From Stappia sp. BW2 (GTDB taxonomy: Bacteria > Pseudomonadota > Alphaproteobacteria > Rhizobiales > Stappiaceae): DNA of 64,000 bases. The stretch lies in the NCBI RefSeq assembly GCF_008107695.1, contig NZ_VIRG01000066.1, positions 1,426,001 to 1,490,000 on the forward strand. The letters are read 5' to 3'. Positions within the stretch are counted from its first letter, which is position 1. Every line of letters starts with the position of its first letter. The notes below the pieces were generated by a model. It made no database searches, had not been told where the DNA came from, and saw nothing but the letters and a program-made list of their open reading frames with translations. Positions 1 through 8,631 of this stretch are shown here, piece by piece. The position numbers were made by a program, and so were the translations under genes.

Positions 1-1
1 T

Positions 2-406
2 GTAAACCCGGCGATTCCGTCCAGCCTTGATGCGGCGGTCCTTTCCAAGATGGCCGAACGTGGCCAGATCACCGGTGCAATCGTCGACGGCCCCTTGGCG
101 ATGGACAATGCAATCGATGTTCAGGCAGCCCGGACCAAAGGAATTACGTCTCTGGTTGCCGGACATGCAGAGGTTCTGATCGTACCGAACCTGGAATCGG
201 GCAACATGCTGGCGAAGGAATTGACCTTCATCGCTCATGCGGAAGCTGCCGGCCTTGTCATTGGCGCCAAGGTTCCCATCATGCTGACCAGCCGGGCCGA
301 CGACAGCCGGGCCCGCCTCGCCTCCTGCGCGCTTGCCCTGCTCTATATGCACTGGCAGGCGACCGGCGCTCCGGCGGGCATTCTCGACAGGGAAGGTGAC
401 GGATAA
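2..406 (+). CDS. phosphate acetyltransferase-type protein, C-terminal part (5' end outside window)
   Basis: The window opens inside this gene; the frame is open from base 2 and gives the last 134 residues. They include DGPLAMDNAI, VPNLESGNMLAKEL and PIMLTSRADD, which are typical of the phosphate acetyl/butyryltransferase fold, especially the class fused to an N-terminal enoyl-CoA hydratase-like (MaoC) domain in many alphaproteobacteria. Such enzymes interconvert acyl-CoA and acyl phosphate in the cytoplasm. The stop codon overlaps the ackA start (TAATG), so the two are almost certainly co-translated as an acetyl-CoA/acetate interconversion pair. Whether the missing N-terminus carries the fused domain cannot be seen. 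Butyryl specificity is an alternative, but the acetate kinase partner argues for acetyl. Confidence 0.85.
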   Translation, partial: VNPAIPSSLDAAVLSKMAERGQITGAIVDGPLAMDNAIDVQAARTKGITSLVAGHAEVLIVPNLESGNMLAKELTFIAHAEAAGLVIGAKVPIMLTSRADDSRARLASCALALLYMHWQATGAPAGILDREGDG

Positions 407-1581
407 TGGACCCGGTCATTCTTGTCCTGAACTCGGGCTCATCGTCTATCAAGTTTACGCTCTATTGGGGAGAAGCTGTTCAGTTCAAAGGGCAGATCTC
501 CGGCCTGGGGGCCACGCCGCGTATTTCCCTTGCCTCGCGGGTTTCCGATACGAAAGTGGACCGGGCACTTACAGCGGACGAAGGCCGGAGCCACGGGGCT
601 GCACTCGCTGCCCTTCTGCCGGTCCTTGAACAGGAACTCGGTGAGCGTGATGTCGATGCTGTCGGCCACCGGGTGGTCCATGGCGGCGTATCTCACACCG
701 AACCTGTTCGGCTGACGGAAGAGGTCCTGGCGGATCTCAAGGCGCTCGAACCGCTTGCTCCCCTGCATCAACCGCATAATCTGGCCGGGATCGCTGCCGC
801 CCGGGAGGCCTTTCCCGAGGCCATGCAGGTCGCCTGTTTCGACACAGCGTTCCATCGCAGCCACCCATGGGTCAACGATACGTTCGCCCTACCCCGGCCG
901 TTCTATGACGAAGGCGTGCGCCGTTATGGCTTTCACGGTCTGTCTTACGAGTACATCTGCTCGTATCTGAAGCGGACGCATCCGGAGATCTATGCCGGCC
1001 GGCTGGTCGTGGCACATCTGGGCAACGGCGCTTCCATGTGCGCCATTCGCGAAGGCAAGAGCATCGGCTCGACCATGGGCTTTACCGCGCTTGACGGCTT
1101 GCCGATGGGCACGCGCTGCGGCCAGCTCGATCCCGGTGTGGTTCTGTATCTGCTGACGACCAAGGGCATGAGCCCCGACGCTGTGTCGGATCTGCTCTAC
1201 AAGCAGTCAGGCCTCAAGGGGCTTTCCGGCATCAGTCAGGACATGCGCACCCTGACGCAAAGCGCCGATCCGAAAGCCGCGGAAGCGATCGATTATTTCG
1301 TCTTCCGCATCCGGCGGGAACTGGGAGGCATGGCTGCCGTTCTGAGCGGCCTCGACACTATTGTCTTTACCGGCGGCATTGGAGAGAACTCGGCCCTGAT
1401 CCGGGAGAAGGTCTGCGAAGGACAGCAGTGGCTTGGCCTTGAAATCGATCCGGCCCGGAACCAGGCGAACGCAGAGGTTGTCTCGGCAGATACTTCCCAC
1501 ATCAATATTCTGGTTGTCCCGACCGACGAAGAGGCCATGATCCGGCGTCACACCGAAGAACTGCTAGGCAACAGCTGCTGA
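406..1581 (+). CDS. ackA: acetate kinase
   Basis: A 391-residue protein, the usual length for acetate kinase. It transfers phosphate between acetyl phosphate and ADP in the cytoplasm. Visible family motifs are LVLNSGSSSIKF at the N-terminus (Asn9), HRVVHGG (88-94), the catalytic DTAFH (Asp146), RYGFHG (173-178), the phosphate-binding AHLGNGAS (203-210), the loop ending in MGTR (Arg237), FTGGIGEN, and VPTDEEAMI with the metal-ligand Glu near the C-terminus. The ATG overlaps the stop of the preceding acyltransferase by one base, which indicates translational coupling. No promoter of its own is visible. A butyrate kinase assignment is less likely because the sequence follows acetate kinase motifs throughout. 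Confidence 0.95.
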   Translation: MDPVILVLNSGSSSIKFTLYWGEAVQFKGQISGLGATPRISLASRVSDTKVDRALTADEGRSHGAALAALLPVLEQELGERDVDAVGHRVVHGGVSHTEPVRLTEEVLADLKALEPLAPLHQPHNLAGIAAAREAFPEAMQVACFDTAFHRSHPWVNDTFALPRPFYDEGVRRYGFHGLSYEYICSYLKRTHPEIYAGRLVVAHLGNGASMCAIREGKSIGSTMGFTALDGLPMGTRCGQLDPGVVLYLLTTKGMSPDAVSDLLYKQSGLKGLSGISQDMRTLTQSADPKAAEAIDYFVFRIRRELGGMAAVLSGLDTIVFTGGIGENSALIREKVCEGQQWLGLEIDPARNQANAEVVSADTSHINILVVPTDEEAMIRRHTEELLGNSC

Positions 1582-1599
1582 CGACAGGCCATCGTTCTG

Positions 1600-1625
1600 C
1601 CGGTGAACAGCGATCCGTTCACTGG
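1600..1625. terminator. short hairpin between convergent genes
   Basis: CCGGTGAAC at 1600-1608 pairs with GTTCACTGG at 1617-1625 (one G-T pair) around an 8-base loop, between ackA and the convergent binding-protein gene whose stop it overlaps. There is no T-run on either side, so it may only be a weak bidirectional terminator or a 3' stabilising structure. Confidence 0.3.
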
Positions 1626-2551
1626 CCCGGAGGGTCCAGCAGCGCGGCATAGTCGTTTTCATAGGTGCGCAGAACAGGCCGATAATCGGCGTGCACCACA
1701 GGCTCGAACCCGCCCGGCAAGTCCGGCTCAATGGCCAGATAGGCGTCGGGAGCTTCCCGGCGCATGTCCATCAAACCTGCCCTGAGACGCCGTTTCAGCA
1801 CATCGGGCAAATCCTTGCGCACCGTGTGGGCTGAATAGGGGATCGGCGGCGAGCGCCACACGATTTCCAGATCCTTGAAGCCGCGTTCTCCCGACACGTA
1901 AAAATCGTTGAGCGTGCCGGCCGTGTAGCCGTTCTTAGCCTCACCTGCCAGCGTCGACCACGCCAGAGCTGCATCGACCCGGCCATCCAGAACGGCACGA
2001 ATGCCTTCGACCGGATCCTTCACTTCGACAAGGGTACTGAAGTGCACACGCGCATCGACACCGTCCGCCGCCAGATTGGCAAGGGGAACGCGGTAACCGG
2101 TCACGTTGTGCGTGCCGCCGACGGCAAGACGCTTCCCCTTGAGGTCAGCCAGGGTCACCTGCTCAGCACCTCGCTTGGCGACGAGAACGGCATAGAACCG
2201 GGCCGGGAAATCATCCGGAGCCGCAGTCACCAGCGGCTCCACGCAACTGCAAAGCTGATACACAGCAGCATAAGCTGAAGGCGAAAGGCGAGCGTAATCG
2301 ATCTTTCCGGAAGAGAGCGCCTCAACTGCGTCGGCCATGGTGTCCATCAGAAACAGATCCACCGGCAGATCGGCAATTTCCTCCAGAGCAAGACGAAATG
2401 GCTCCACCCGGTCACGCGCGCCCTCGTCAGAGGCAACCACCACGCCGAGCCGCAACCGGTCGGGCATGGCTTGCGTCTCTTCTGCGTGGGCGGCAGCGGT
2501 GAACAAGACCGCCGCCAAAAGAGGGGCTATCCATCGGAAAACGCACTTCAC
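1619..2551 (-). CDS. PhnD-like phosphate/phosphonate-type periplasmic binding protein (orphan)
   Basis: About 310 residues. The proposed GTG start at 2551 places a clean signal peptide at the N-terminus (KCVFRWIAPLLAAVLFTAAA, predicted cleavage after AHA). An in-frame GTG at 2560 would add three residues. The mature part has PhnD/periplasmic-binding-family features: LRLGVVVASDEGARDR, a domain with SSGKIDYARLSPSAYAAVYQ, LKGKRLAVGGTHNVTGYRVP, and VLDGRVDAALAWS. The family captures phosphonates, phosphite or related oxyanions for ABC importers. No ABC ATPase or permease lies nearby, so the protein is either an orphan or serves a sensor or a transporter elsewhere. It is divergent from the HAD phosphatase gene and convergent with ackA. 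The ligand is unknown. Confidence 0.75.
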   Translation of the reverse strand: MKCVFRWIAPLLAAVLFTAAAHAEETQAMPDRLRLGVVVASDEGARDRVEPFRLALEEIADLPVDLFLMDTMADAVEALSSGKIDYARLSPSAYAAVYQLCSCVEPLVTAAPDDFPARFYAVLVAKRGAEQVTLADLKGKRLAVGGTHNVTGYRVPLANLAADGVDARVHFSTLVEVKDPVEGIRAVLDGRVDAALAWSTLAGEAKNGYTAGTLNDFYVSGERGFKDLEIVWRSPPIPYSAHTVRKDLPDVLKRRLRAGLMDMRREAPDAYLAIEPDLPGGFEPVVHADYRPVLRTYENDYAALLDPPGQ

Positions 2552-2644
2552 AAGCGCCACATTGCCGACATAACCTTCTGATGAAACTTGCAAAATATTA
2601 TCTCGCCTTTTGAACAACTTCCGCCAGAAAACCGGATCGGCCAC

Positions 2645-3265
2645 ATGAGCGATGCTATCACGACCGTTGTCTTCGATATAGGGAATGTCCTGATCGAATG
2701 GAATCCCGAATATCTCTATCGTGAGCTCATTCCCGATGCTGACGCACGCGAAGAGTTCCTGGCGACGGTCTGCACGATGGAGTGGAACCTGCAGCAGGAT
2801 CTCGGCCGGCCCTGGGCCGAGGCCGTGGAAGTCCTGTCCCGCCAGCATCCGGACAAGGCAGAGCTTGTTGCAGCCTACGACGAACGCTGGCACGACATGG
2901 TGCCAGGTGAAATCCCCGGCACCCCTGACTTGCTCGCACAGCTCAAGGCCCAAGGCACCCCGCTCTACGCGATCACCAATTTCTCGGAAGACAAGTTTGC
3001 ACAGACGCAGGAACGATTCCCGTTTCTAAAAACCAGCTTCCGCGACATCGTCGTCTCCGGCATTGAAAAGGAAATCAAGCCAGGGCTGCGCATCTACGAA
3101 ATCTTGCTGGAACGCAACGGGCTGAGGGCAGAGAACTGCCTTTTCATCGACGACAACCAGCATAATGTCGAAGCCGCCCGCAAGGCCGGCATGGCGGCGC
3201 ATCACTTCAAGGGGGCTGAGGGACTGCGCGCTGATCTCAAACACTTCGGGCTGCTGAACGGATAA
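2645..3265 (+). CDS. HAD-family sugar-phosphatase-like hydrolase (YihX type)
   Basis: A 206-residue HAD-superfamily protein. Motif I is FDIGNVLIEW with nucleophile Asp11. The usual second Asp is Gly13, as in the FDxGNV subgroup that includes E. coli YihX (an alpha-glucose-1-phosphatase). Motif II Thr111 is in AITNFS, motif III Lys145 in EIKPG, and motif IV in FIDDNQHN (Asp169, Asp170). The helical cap lies at roughly residues 20-85. I chose the ATG at 2645 (MSDAITTVVF) because it places motif I at the normal distance from the start; upstream codons would add an unconserved leader. The likely role is cytoplasmic dephosphorylation of a sugar phosphate or similar metabolite; the exact substrate cannot be told. 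Confidence 0.8.
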   Translation: MSDAITTVVFDIGNVLIEWNPEYLYRELIPDADAREEFLATVCTMEWNLQQDLGRPWAEAVEVLSRQHPDKAELVAAYDERWHDMVPGEIPGTPDLLAQLKAQGTPLYAITNFSEDKFAQTQERFPFLKTSFRDIVVSGIEKEIKPGLRIYEILLERNGLRAENCLFIDDNQHNVEAARKAGMAAHHFKGAEGLRADLKHFGLLNG

Positions 3266-3313
3266 TCGTTCCAAAGCACAAGCGGTCTATCGGCCTGTGG
3301 CAAAGGAGAGGTC

Positions 3314-4342
3314 TTATCCCTCGAAGCCTTCCAGCACATTGACGCAATTGGTGCCCAATGCCTCGACGGCGTAGCCGCCTTCAATCACGAAGATGGTGGG
3401 AACGTCGACCTTGGCCAGCCTTTGTCCAAGCCGGATATAGTCTTCGCTCTTGAACTTGAAGCCGGAGATCGGATCCTTCTCGTAGCAATCCATGCCAAGC
3501 GAGACGATCAACGCGTCTGGTTTATAGACCAGCAGCCACCTGCAGGCTTCCTCAAGGGCCGGCGTATAAGCGTCCCAGTCCGTGCCGAGCGGCAAGGGCC
3601 AGTTACGAGTAAAGCCGGTGCCAGCATGTTCGCCGGTCTCATCGGCAAAGCCGAGGAAATAGGGATACTCGTTTTTCGGATCGGCGTGGATCGACAGAAA
3701 CAGGACGTCCGGCCTGTCATAAAACAGCGCCTGGGTACCGTTGCCGTGGTGATAGTCGACATCCAGAATCGCGACCCGGTGCAGACCGTAGTCGCGCAGA
3801 TACTGGGCTGCAACGGCGGCGTTGTTGAAGAAGCAATACCCGCCGAAGAAATCATAGCCGGCGTGATGTCCCGGTGGCCGGCAAAGGGCAAAGGCCGATT
3901 TCTCCCCATCGAGCAACATTCGGGCTGCCGTCAGCGCGGTGTCCGCGGACGCTCGTGCAGCTTTGTAGGTGTTTTCGCCAAGCGGCGTACCGGCATCCAT
4001 CGAGTAGCGCCCAAGCAGACCGTCGATATGTTCGACCTGAACATCGTGGCGCAGGCTGCGGATGGGCCAGACGAAGGGAAAGGCTTCTCGTATCCGTCCC
4101 GCAGCCGTCCATTTCTCCCAGAAGCTTTCCAGAAACGAAACGTAGTCGGGTGAGTGCACCCGGTGCAACGGGCGGACGGGGAATTCTTCCGGCGCAACGA
4201 TCTCGCCGACATTGCGCTGCTGCACAGTCTTGAGCACGATTTCGGCACGGCTCGGTATTTCGACAGCGGGCTTCAGTTCGCCATCGGAAATTTCCTGCGC
4301 CGGTGCATGCGCAAGCTGGGTGTCTGAAAAAACCGTCTTCAC
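3314..4342 (-). CDS. histone deacetylase family protein, acetylpolyamine amidohydrolase-like
   Basis: A 342-residue zinc amidohydrolase of the HDAC/acetylpolyamine amidohydrolase family. Motifs are PPGHHAG (His159-His160, catalytic pair), LDVDYHHGNG (Asp196 and His198 as zinc ligands), SIHADP, a later SLGMD (Asp285) and IEGGY near the C-terminus. The GTG at 4342 is preceded by GGGGGCGA, a good ribosome binding site, and gives VKTVFSDTQLAHAP, a normal family N-terminus; a longer frame would add unconserved residues. Bacterial members remove acetyl groups from polyamines, acetylated lysine or small amides in the cytoplasm. The gene lies 54 bases downstream of the galM stop on the same strand and is convergent with the HAD gene. 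Polyamine deacetylation is the best guess. Confidence 0.85.
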   Translation of the reverse strand: MKTVFSDTQLAHAPAQEISDGELKPAVEIPSRAEIVLKTVQQRNVGEIVAPEEFPVRPLHRVHSPDYVSFLESFWEKWTAAGRIREAFPFVWPIRSLRHDVQVEHIDGLLGRYSMDAGTPLGENTYKAARASADTALTAARMLLDGEKSAFALCRPPGHHAGYDFFGGYCFFNNAAVAAQYLRDYGLHRVAILDVDYHHGNGTQALFYDRPDVLFLSIHADPKNEYPYFLGFADETGEHAGTGFTRNWPLPLGTDWDAYTPALEEACRWLLVYKPDALIVSLGMDCYEKDPISGFKFKSEDYIRLGQRLAKVDVPTIFVIEGGYAVEALGTNCVNVLEGFEG

Positions 4343-4396
4343 GAGTCGCCCCCAAGTCCCCTGTTGTCTCACACCGCTGAGCTACTGTAACCCATT

Positions 4397-5395
4397 TCAG
4401 GAAAAACGGAATTCCGTAACGTGCGTATAAGTCTCTGAGGGCTGTAACAAAGCGCTTGTGAACCCGTCGTGATTGACACTATCCGGCCAGCGCTGCGCTT
4501 CCAGACATAGCCCGGCATGAGCCCCATAGGACCTGCCCCCCAGGCCTGGAACCGGCACTGTCATGTTCTGCGCATCGTAGAGCTGCAGCCCCGGCTCGCT
4601 GGTCCAGACTTCCATACGCCGGTCACCGGAACTGTCTTCCAGAGCGGCAGCGAATTCGACGCTCTCACGCGGGGCATCTGCCAGGCAGAAATTGTGATCA
4701 TAGAGCACGTTTTCCTCACCGGCCTTGCGCCGCAACTTGCGTCCATCCCGGAAATCGTAAGGCGTCCAGGCCACATTGCGGATCTCACCTGTCGGAATCA
4801 GTTCATCATCCACGGGCAGATAGGTCTCGGCCGCGATTTCAAGGGAGTGATCGAGTATCGTGCTGCTGCCATCCAGATTGAAATAGGCATGCTGGGTCAG
4901 GTTGACCGGTGTGGTCTTGTCGGTGGTTGCCGTGATCTTGAGGCGCAGCGCACCGGCGCCGGTCAATGTGTAACGGGCGAGCACTTCCACCCGCCCTGGA
5001 TACCCCATCTCGCCGTCTTCGGAGACAAGCTTCAACAGAACACTGGCCTTGTCGTGCTGTTCCACCTGCCAGACGCGGCGGGAGAAGCCGACTGAGCCGC
5101 CGTGCAGATGGTTCTTTCCAGCTTCGTTCTGGTCGAGCTGATAGTCGACGCCCTCGATCGTCATCCTGCCTCCGGCGATGCGGTTGGCGCAGCGCCCGGC
5201 GATCACGCCGAAATAGGGGGAATGATCGAGGTAGCTCTGCAAATCCTCAAAGCCGAGCACCACCGGCTCGCCGTCGACCTTGATGTCACGGATGATGGCG
5301 CCGAGGGTGAGGATGGAGGCCGCCAGAGGTCCTTTTGCCAGCGTAATTTCCTGGACGGGTGTCCCGTCGGGCAGAACCCCAAATTCCTTGATCAT
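4397..5395 (-). CDS. galM: aldose 1-epimerase (mutarotase)
   Basis: A 332-residue galactose mutarotase-like protein that interconverts alpha and beta anomers of free sugars. Visible motifs are GRCANRIAGGR (68-77), NHLHGG (His96), VNLTQHAYFNL with catalytic His169, the substrate-binding DDELIPTG region (196-203), and CLEAQRWPD with catalytic Glu299. The ATG at 5395 has GGAG six bases upstream and gives MIKEFGVLPDG; an upstream in-frame start lacks a good site. It follows the phosphomannomutase gene on the same strand, but a strong terminator (5431-5456) separates them, so it probably has its own promoter between that hairpin and its start. Confidence 0.93.
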   Translation of the reverse strand: MIKEFGVLPDGTPVQEITLAKGPLAASILTLGAIIRDIKVDGEPVVLGFEDLQSYLDHSPYFGVIAGRCANRIAGGRMTIEGVDYQLDQNEAGKNHLHGGSVGFSRRVWQVEQHDKASVLLKLVSEDGEMGYPGRVEVLARYTLTGAGALRLKITATTDKTTPVNLTQHAYFNLDGSSTILDHSLEIAAETYLPVDDELIPTGEIRNVAWTPYDFRDGRKLRRKAGEENVLYDHNFCLADAPRESVEFAAALEDSSGDRRMEVWTSEPGLQLYDAQNMTVPVPGLGGRSYGAHAGLCLEAQRWPDSVNHDGFTSALLQPSETYTHVTEFRFS

Positions 5396-5430
5396 GAAAG
5401 TCTCCGGCGAGAGGGCGGCAGGATGCACAA

Positions 5431-5456
5431 AAGGCGGCGGAACTATCCGCCGCCTT
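5431..5456 (-). terminator. intrinsic terminator of the phosphomannomutase gene
   Basis: A perfect 10-base-pair stem, AAGGCGGCGG (5431-5440) with CCGCCGCCTT (5447-5456), has a 6-base loop. Read on the minus strand the stem runs straight into TTTT. It sits 20 bases after the stop of the phosphomannomutase/phosphoglucomutase gene. Confidence 0.85.
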
Positions 5457-5476
5457 CCGTCAGTCGGTCAAGTGAT

Positions 5477-6976
5477 TCAGAGCGTCTGGTTGTAGTCGCC
5501 CACTTCCGAATTTTCGCGCAGGACACCGTCGACCGCCTTGAACATGGCGTGGAGGCGTTCTTCGGAAACCGGGCTTTCCACCACGACCACCAGTTCCGGC
5601 TTGTTGGACGAGGCACGCACAAGGCCCCAGGTTCCGTCTTCGCTGACGACACGAACTCCGTTGACGGTGATCAGGTCGGTGATTGCCTGTCCGGCAACCG
5701 TTTCGCCCTTGGCTTTCATGTCCTGGAACCGTGCGACGACCCGGTCGACGACGTCATATTTGATTTCGTCGTCGCATTTGGGGGCCATGGTCGGCGATCC
5801 CCAGGTCTTGGGGAGGTCCCGGCGCAGGTCGGCCATGGTCTTGTCCGGGTTGCGGTCGAGCATGTCGAGAATGGCAATGGCTGAAACGAGCCCGTCGTCA
5901 TAACCGCGGCCAATAGGCTTGTTGAAGAAATAGTGGCCTGATTTTTCAAACCCGACCATGGCATTGAGCTCGGTGACCCGGCGCTTGATGTAGGAGTGGC
6001 CGGTCTTGTAATAGTCGGTCTTGGCACCGTTGGCCTTCAGCACGGGGTCTGTGTGGAAGAGCCCGGTGGATTTCACATCGACCACGAACTGGGCGCCAGG
6101 ATGAAGCGCGGAGATATCTCGTGCGAGCATCACACCGACCTTGTCGGCGAAGATCTCCTCGCCTTCATTGTCGACGACACCGCAGCGGTCGCCATCGCCA
6201 TCGAAACCGAGGCCGACTTCCGCGCCGACTTCCAGTACCTTGTCACGAAGCGCATGAAGCATCTTCATGTCTTCCGGGTTCGGATTGTAGCGCGGGAAGG
6301 TGTAATCCAGCTCGGCGTCGAGCGGGATGACTTCGGCGCCAAGCGCTTCCAGGATCTTCGGTGCGAAGGCACCCGCAGTGCCGTTGCCGCAAGCCGCGAC
6401 CACCTTGATCGGTCGCTTCAGCTTGGCCCTGTCGGTGAGATCCTTGAAATAGACATCCGGGAAACCGTCGACAAAGCGATAGCTGCCGCCGCCCTTCAGA
6501 TCGAAGGCAGCTTCCAGAACGATCTCCTTCAGCCGGCCCATTTCGTCCGGACCGAAGGTCAGCGGGCGGTCGATGCCCATCTTGACGCCTGTCCAGCCGT
6601 TGTCGTTGTGCGACGCCGTGATCATGGCCACCGCCGGAACATCGAGCGCGAACTGCGCGAAATAGGCCATCGGTGACAGTGCAAGACCAATGTCGTGCAC
6701 GTTGATGCCGGCTGCCAGCAAACCGTTGATCACCGCCATCTTGATGGAAGAGGAATAGCCACGGAAGTCATGGCCGACCACGATATCCGGGCGCACGCCG
6801 CGTTCGTGAATGAGCGTGCCGATGCCCATACCGAGCGCCTGCATGCCCATCAGGTTGATTTCCTTTTCGAAAAGCCAGCGGGCATCATATTCGCGGAAGC
6901 CCGTGGGCTTCACCATTGGAAAAGACTCATATTCAAAAGTGTTGGGTGTCAATTTCGGACGCGGTTTCGGAAACAT
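5477..6976 (-). CDS. phosphomannomutase/phosphoglucomutase
   Basis: A 499-residue alpha-D-phosphohexomutase of the AlgC/ManB type, which isomerises mannose- or glucose-6-phosphate and the 1-phosphate forms for polysaccharide and nucleotide-sugar synthesis. The phosphoserine loop is MITASHNDNGWTGVK (Ser122), the magnesium-binding loop is GFDGDGDRCG (Asp259, Asp261, Asp263), and the sugar-contact loop is FEKSGHYFFN. The start at 6976 is supported by GAGAGG upstream and by the alphaproteobacterial-style N-terminus MFPKPRPKLTPNT. A strong intrinsic terminator follows. The protease gene lies upstream, 63 bases before the start, on the same strand. Confidence 0.92.
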   Translation of the reverse strand: MFPKPRPKLTPNTFEYESFPMVKPTGFREYDARWLFEKEINLMGMQALGMGIGTLIHERGVRPDIVVGHDFRGYSSSIKMAVINGLLAAGINVHDIGLALSPMAYFAQFALDVPAVAMITASHNDNGWTGVKMGIDRPLTFGPDEMGRLKEIVLEAAFDLKGGGSYRFVDGFPDVYFKDLTDRAKLKRPIKVVAACGNGTAGAFAPKILEALGAEVIPLDAELDYTFPRYNPNPEDMKMLHALRDKVLEVGAEVGLGFDGDGDRCGVVDNEGEEIFADKVGVMLARDISALHPGAQFVVDVKSTGLFHTDPVLKANGAKTDYYKTGHSYIKRRVTELNAMVGFEKSGHYFFNKPIGRGYDDGLVSAIAILDMLDRNPDKTMADLRRDLPKTWGSPTMAPKCDDEIKYDVVDRVVARFQDMKAKGETVAGQAITDLITVNGVRVVSEDGTWGLVRASSNKPELVVVVESPVSEERLHAMFKAVDGVLRENSEVGDYNQTL

Positions 6977-7039
6977 CAATGCCTCTCGGAGCAAGGGAAA
7001 TGAACAGTAGAGGGAAATCCCAACGAACGGTATGTCAAT

Positions 7040-7558
7040 TCACTGCACCAGCACAAGCGTACCGCCGGAGATGTCAAACCGCTTGAGTTGGTTGAGAGCG
7101 GACATGCCAAGCAGAGGCTTCCCAAGCCTTTGATCTTGCAACACGAGTGTGTCGACATTGCGTAACCGGATCTTTCCAATGCGCAAATTGTCAATGGTCC
7201 CTCGCGCGCCGTACACCGTACCGTTTGCTGTCTGGATCGCGTATTTGTAGTCGGATGAATCCAGGAAAATACCGATGTCTTCGGCAAGCGACTCCGGCAG
7301 AACGGTGAGGGTTGCGCCCGTGTCGACCAGCATATCCACGGCGCGGCCGTTCAAATAGGCGTCGGCCACGAAGTGCCCTTGCCTGTCGGCAGAAATCCGA
7401 TGGCTCCGTTCGCCTGCCGGGCCGCCGTCTTCGTCGCCTGCCTGATAATCGGCAACATCGCCGCTGCCCAACATCACCAGAAACCTGTTCTCAAGCAGAT
7501 AGGCCGCAAGCGGCGCGATTGCGATACAGGCAAGGAAGATGATGACAAACCGCGACAT
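7040..7558 (-). CDS. membrane-anchored retropepsin-like aspartic protease (TIGR02281-type)
   Basis: A 172-residue protein with an N-terminal membrane segment (residues about 3-22, FVIIFLACIAIAPLAAYLL), an acidic linker rich in Asp and Gly (33-50), and a single retropepsin-like domain from about residue 55. The catalytic motif is MLVDTGAT (Asp79-Thr80-Gly81), followed by LPESLAEDIGI. The C-terminal part keeps the conserved LGKPLLGMSALNQLKRFDI pattern. These clan AA proteases act as dimers and are common in alphaproteobacteria, where they face the periplasm; substrates are mostly unknown. It lies on the same strand as ribokinase (7625-8524, upstream) and phosphomannomutase (downstream) but has no obvious functional link with either. 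Confidence 0.85.
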   Translation of the reverse strand: MSRFVIIFLACIAIAPLAAYLLENRFLVMLGSGDVADYQAGDEDGGPAGERSHRISADRQGHFVADAYLNGRAVDMLVDTGATLTVLPESLAEDIGIFLDSSDYKYAIQTANGTVYGARGTIDNLRIGKIRLRNVDTLVLQDQRLGKPLLGMSALNQLKRFDISGGTLVLVQ

Positions 7559-7624
7559 ACCGGGTCCCGACGTTGCGTGAACCCCTCCAATATCACGGTT
7601 TCCTTAGCGGCCTGTAAAACCGGA

Positions 7625-8524
7625 TCAGTCAATTGTGTCCGCCAGCCGGGCGATGTCCTGCAGATGCGGCGCGCTGGACTGGGCGCCTGTCACCGTGCAG
7701 GCGAGCGCGCCTGCAGCAGCGCCCTCCTTCAAGGCGCGCTCAAAAGGGGCCTTGCGATCAAGCGCAGCCGCCAGAGCGCCGCAAAAGGCATCTCCGGCGC
7801 CGGTGGAATCGACAGCCTTCACGACAGGCGAGCCAAAGCGATGGCGCGCCGTTGCCGTGCGGGCCAGCACACCGTCAGCCCCAAGGGTGACGACGACAGA
7901 CCGGCCGGCCGTCGCAAGCGTTTGTGCAAAAGTTTCCGGGTCTCCGGCAATGCCGAGACGATCCCCGATCTCAGCCGCTTCGCTGAGGTTGACCACCACC
8001 GTTCCGGCAACATCCAGGCACCCCCTCAGATCCCCTTCCGGGACAGGCGCCGGGTTCCAGATGACGGAAGCTCCGGCATCGCGGGCATGGCGGGCCCCTT
8101 CGGCAACTTCTGTCAGCGGCACCTCGCCTTGAACGAGAAGCGTACTGCCAGGCTCGAAACGCCCCTCCAGCCAGGAAGCCTCGACACGGGCGTTGGTGCC
8201 GCTGGCGACGATGATCTGGTTTTCCCCTGCCGGGTCGATGCCGATCAGGGCAAGGCCGGTCGAGCCGACCATGGTGCGAAGTCCGGTCAGGTCGATGCCG
8301 GCCTGGCGCAGATTCAACAGCGCCGGTTCCGCGAAACTGTCCTGACCGACCGCCCCGATGAGCCTCACCTCGGCCCCTGCCCGCCTGGCAGCAAGTGCCT
8401 GGTTCGCTCCCTTTCCACCCGGAAATGTCTGATGATCGCGGCCACTCACCGTTTCACCGGCGGTTGGCAGGCGGGGAACGGCGACGACCAGATCCAGATT
8501 GATGGAACCAAAGACTGTAATCAT
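7625..8524 (-). CDS. rbsK: ribokinase
   Basis: A 299-residue PfkB-family sugar kinase. The N-terminus ITVFGSINLDLVV, the substrate loop GGKGANQALAARRAG (36-50) and the catalytic/anion-hole DSTGAGDAFCGAL (Asp245) match ribokinase. It phosphorylates free ribose to ribose-5-phosphate in the cytoplasm. ATG at 8524 is preceded by AGGAGAGGCGGC. There is no ribose transporter beside it, but the neighbouring upp, urc4 and the large nucleoside operon could all release ribose or ribosyl products, so a role in using nucleoside-derived ribose is reasonable. Some PfkB kinases in this range act on deoxyribose; the sequence cannot separate the two with certainty. Confidence 0.88.
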   Translation of the reverse strand: MITVFGSINLDLVVAVPRLPTAGETVSGRDHQTFPGGKGANQALAARRAGAEVRLIGAVGQDSFAEPALLNLRQAGIDLTGLRTMVGSTGLALIGIDPAGENQIIVASGTNARVEASWLEGRFEPGSTLLVQGEVPLTEVAEGARHARDAGASVIWNPAPVPEGDLRGCLDVAGTVVVNLSEAAEIGDRLGIAGDPETFAQTLATAGRSVVVTLGADGVLARTATARHRFGSPVVKAVDSTGAGDAFCGALAAALDRKAPFERALKEGAAAGALACTVTGAQSSAPHLQDIARLADTID

Positions 8525-8576
8525 GCCGCCTCTCCTATTGGCCTGAAAGGTTAGACACAGCAGGCCCGAGCGCAAC

Positions 8577-8609
8577 AAAAAAGCACGGAGGAAACGGCCC
8601 CCGCGCTTT
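8577..8609 (-). terminator. intrinsic terminator after upp
   Basis: On the minus strand AAAGCGCGG (complement of 8601-8609) pairs, with one G-U, with CCGTGCTTT (complement of 8580-8588) and is followed by a run of T. It lies in the gap between the upp stop and the ribokinase start, so upp and rbsK are probably separate transcripts. Confidence 0.65.
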
Positions 8610-8631
8610 CTTCCGTTTGTTTGTCGACCGG

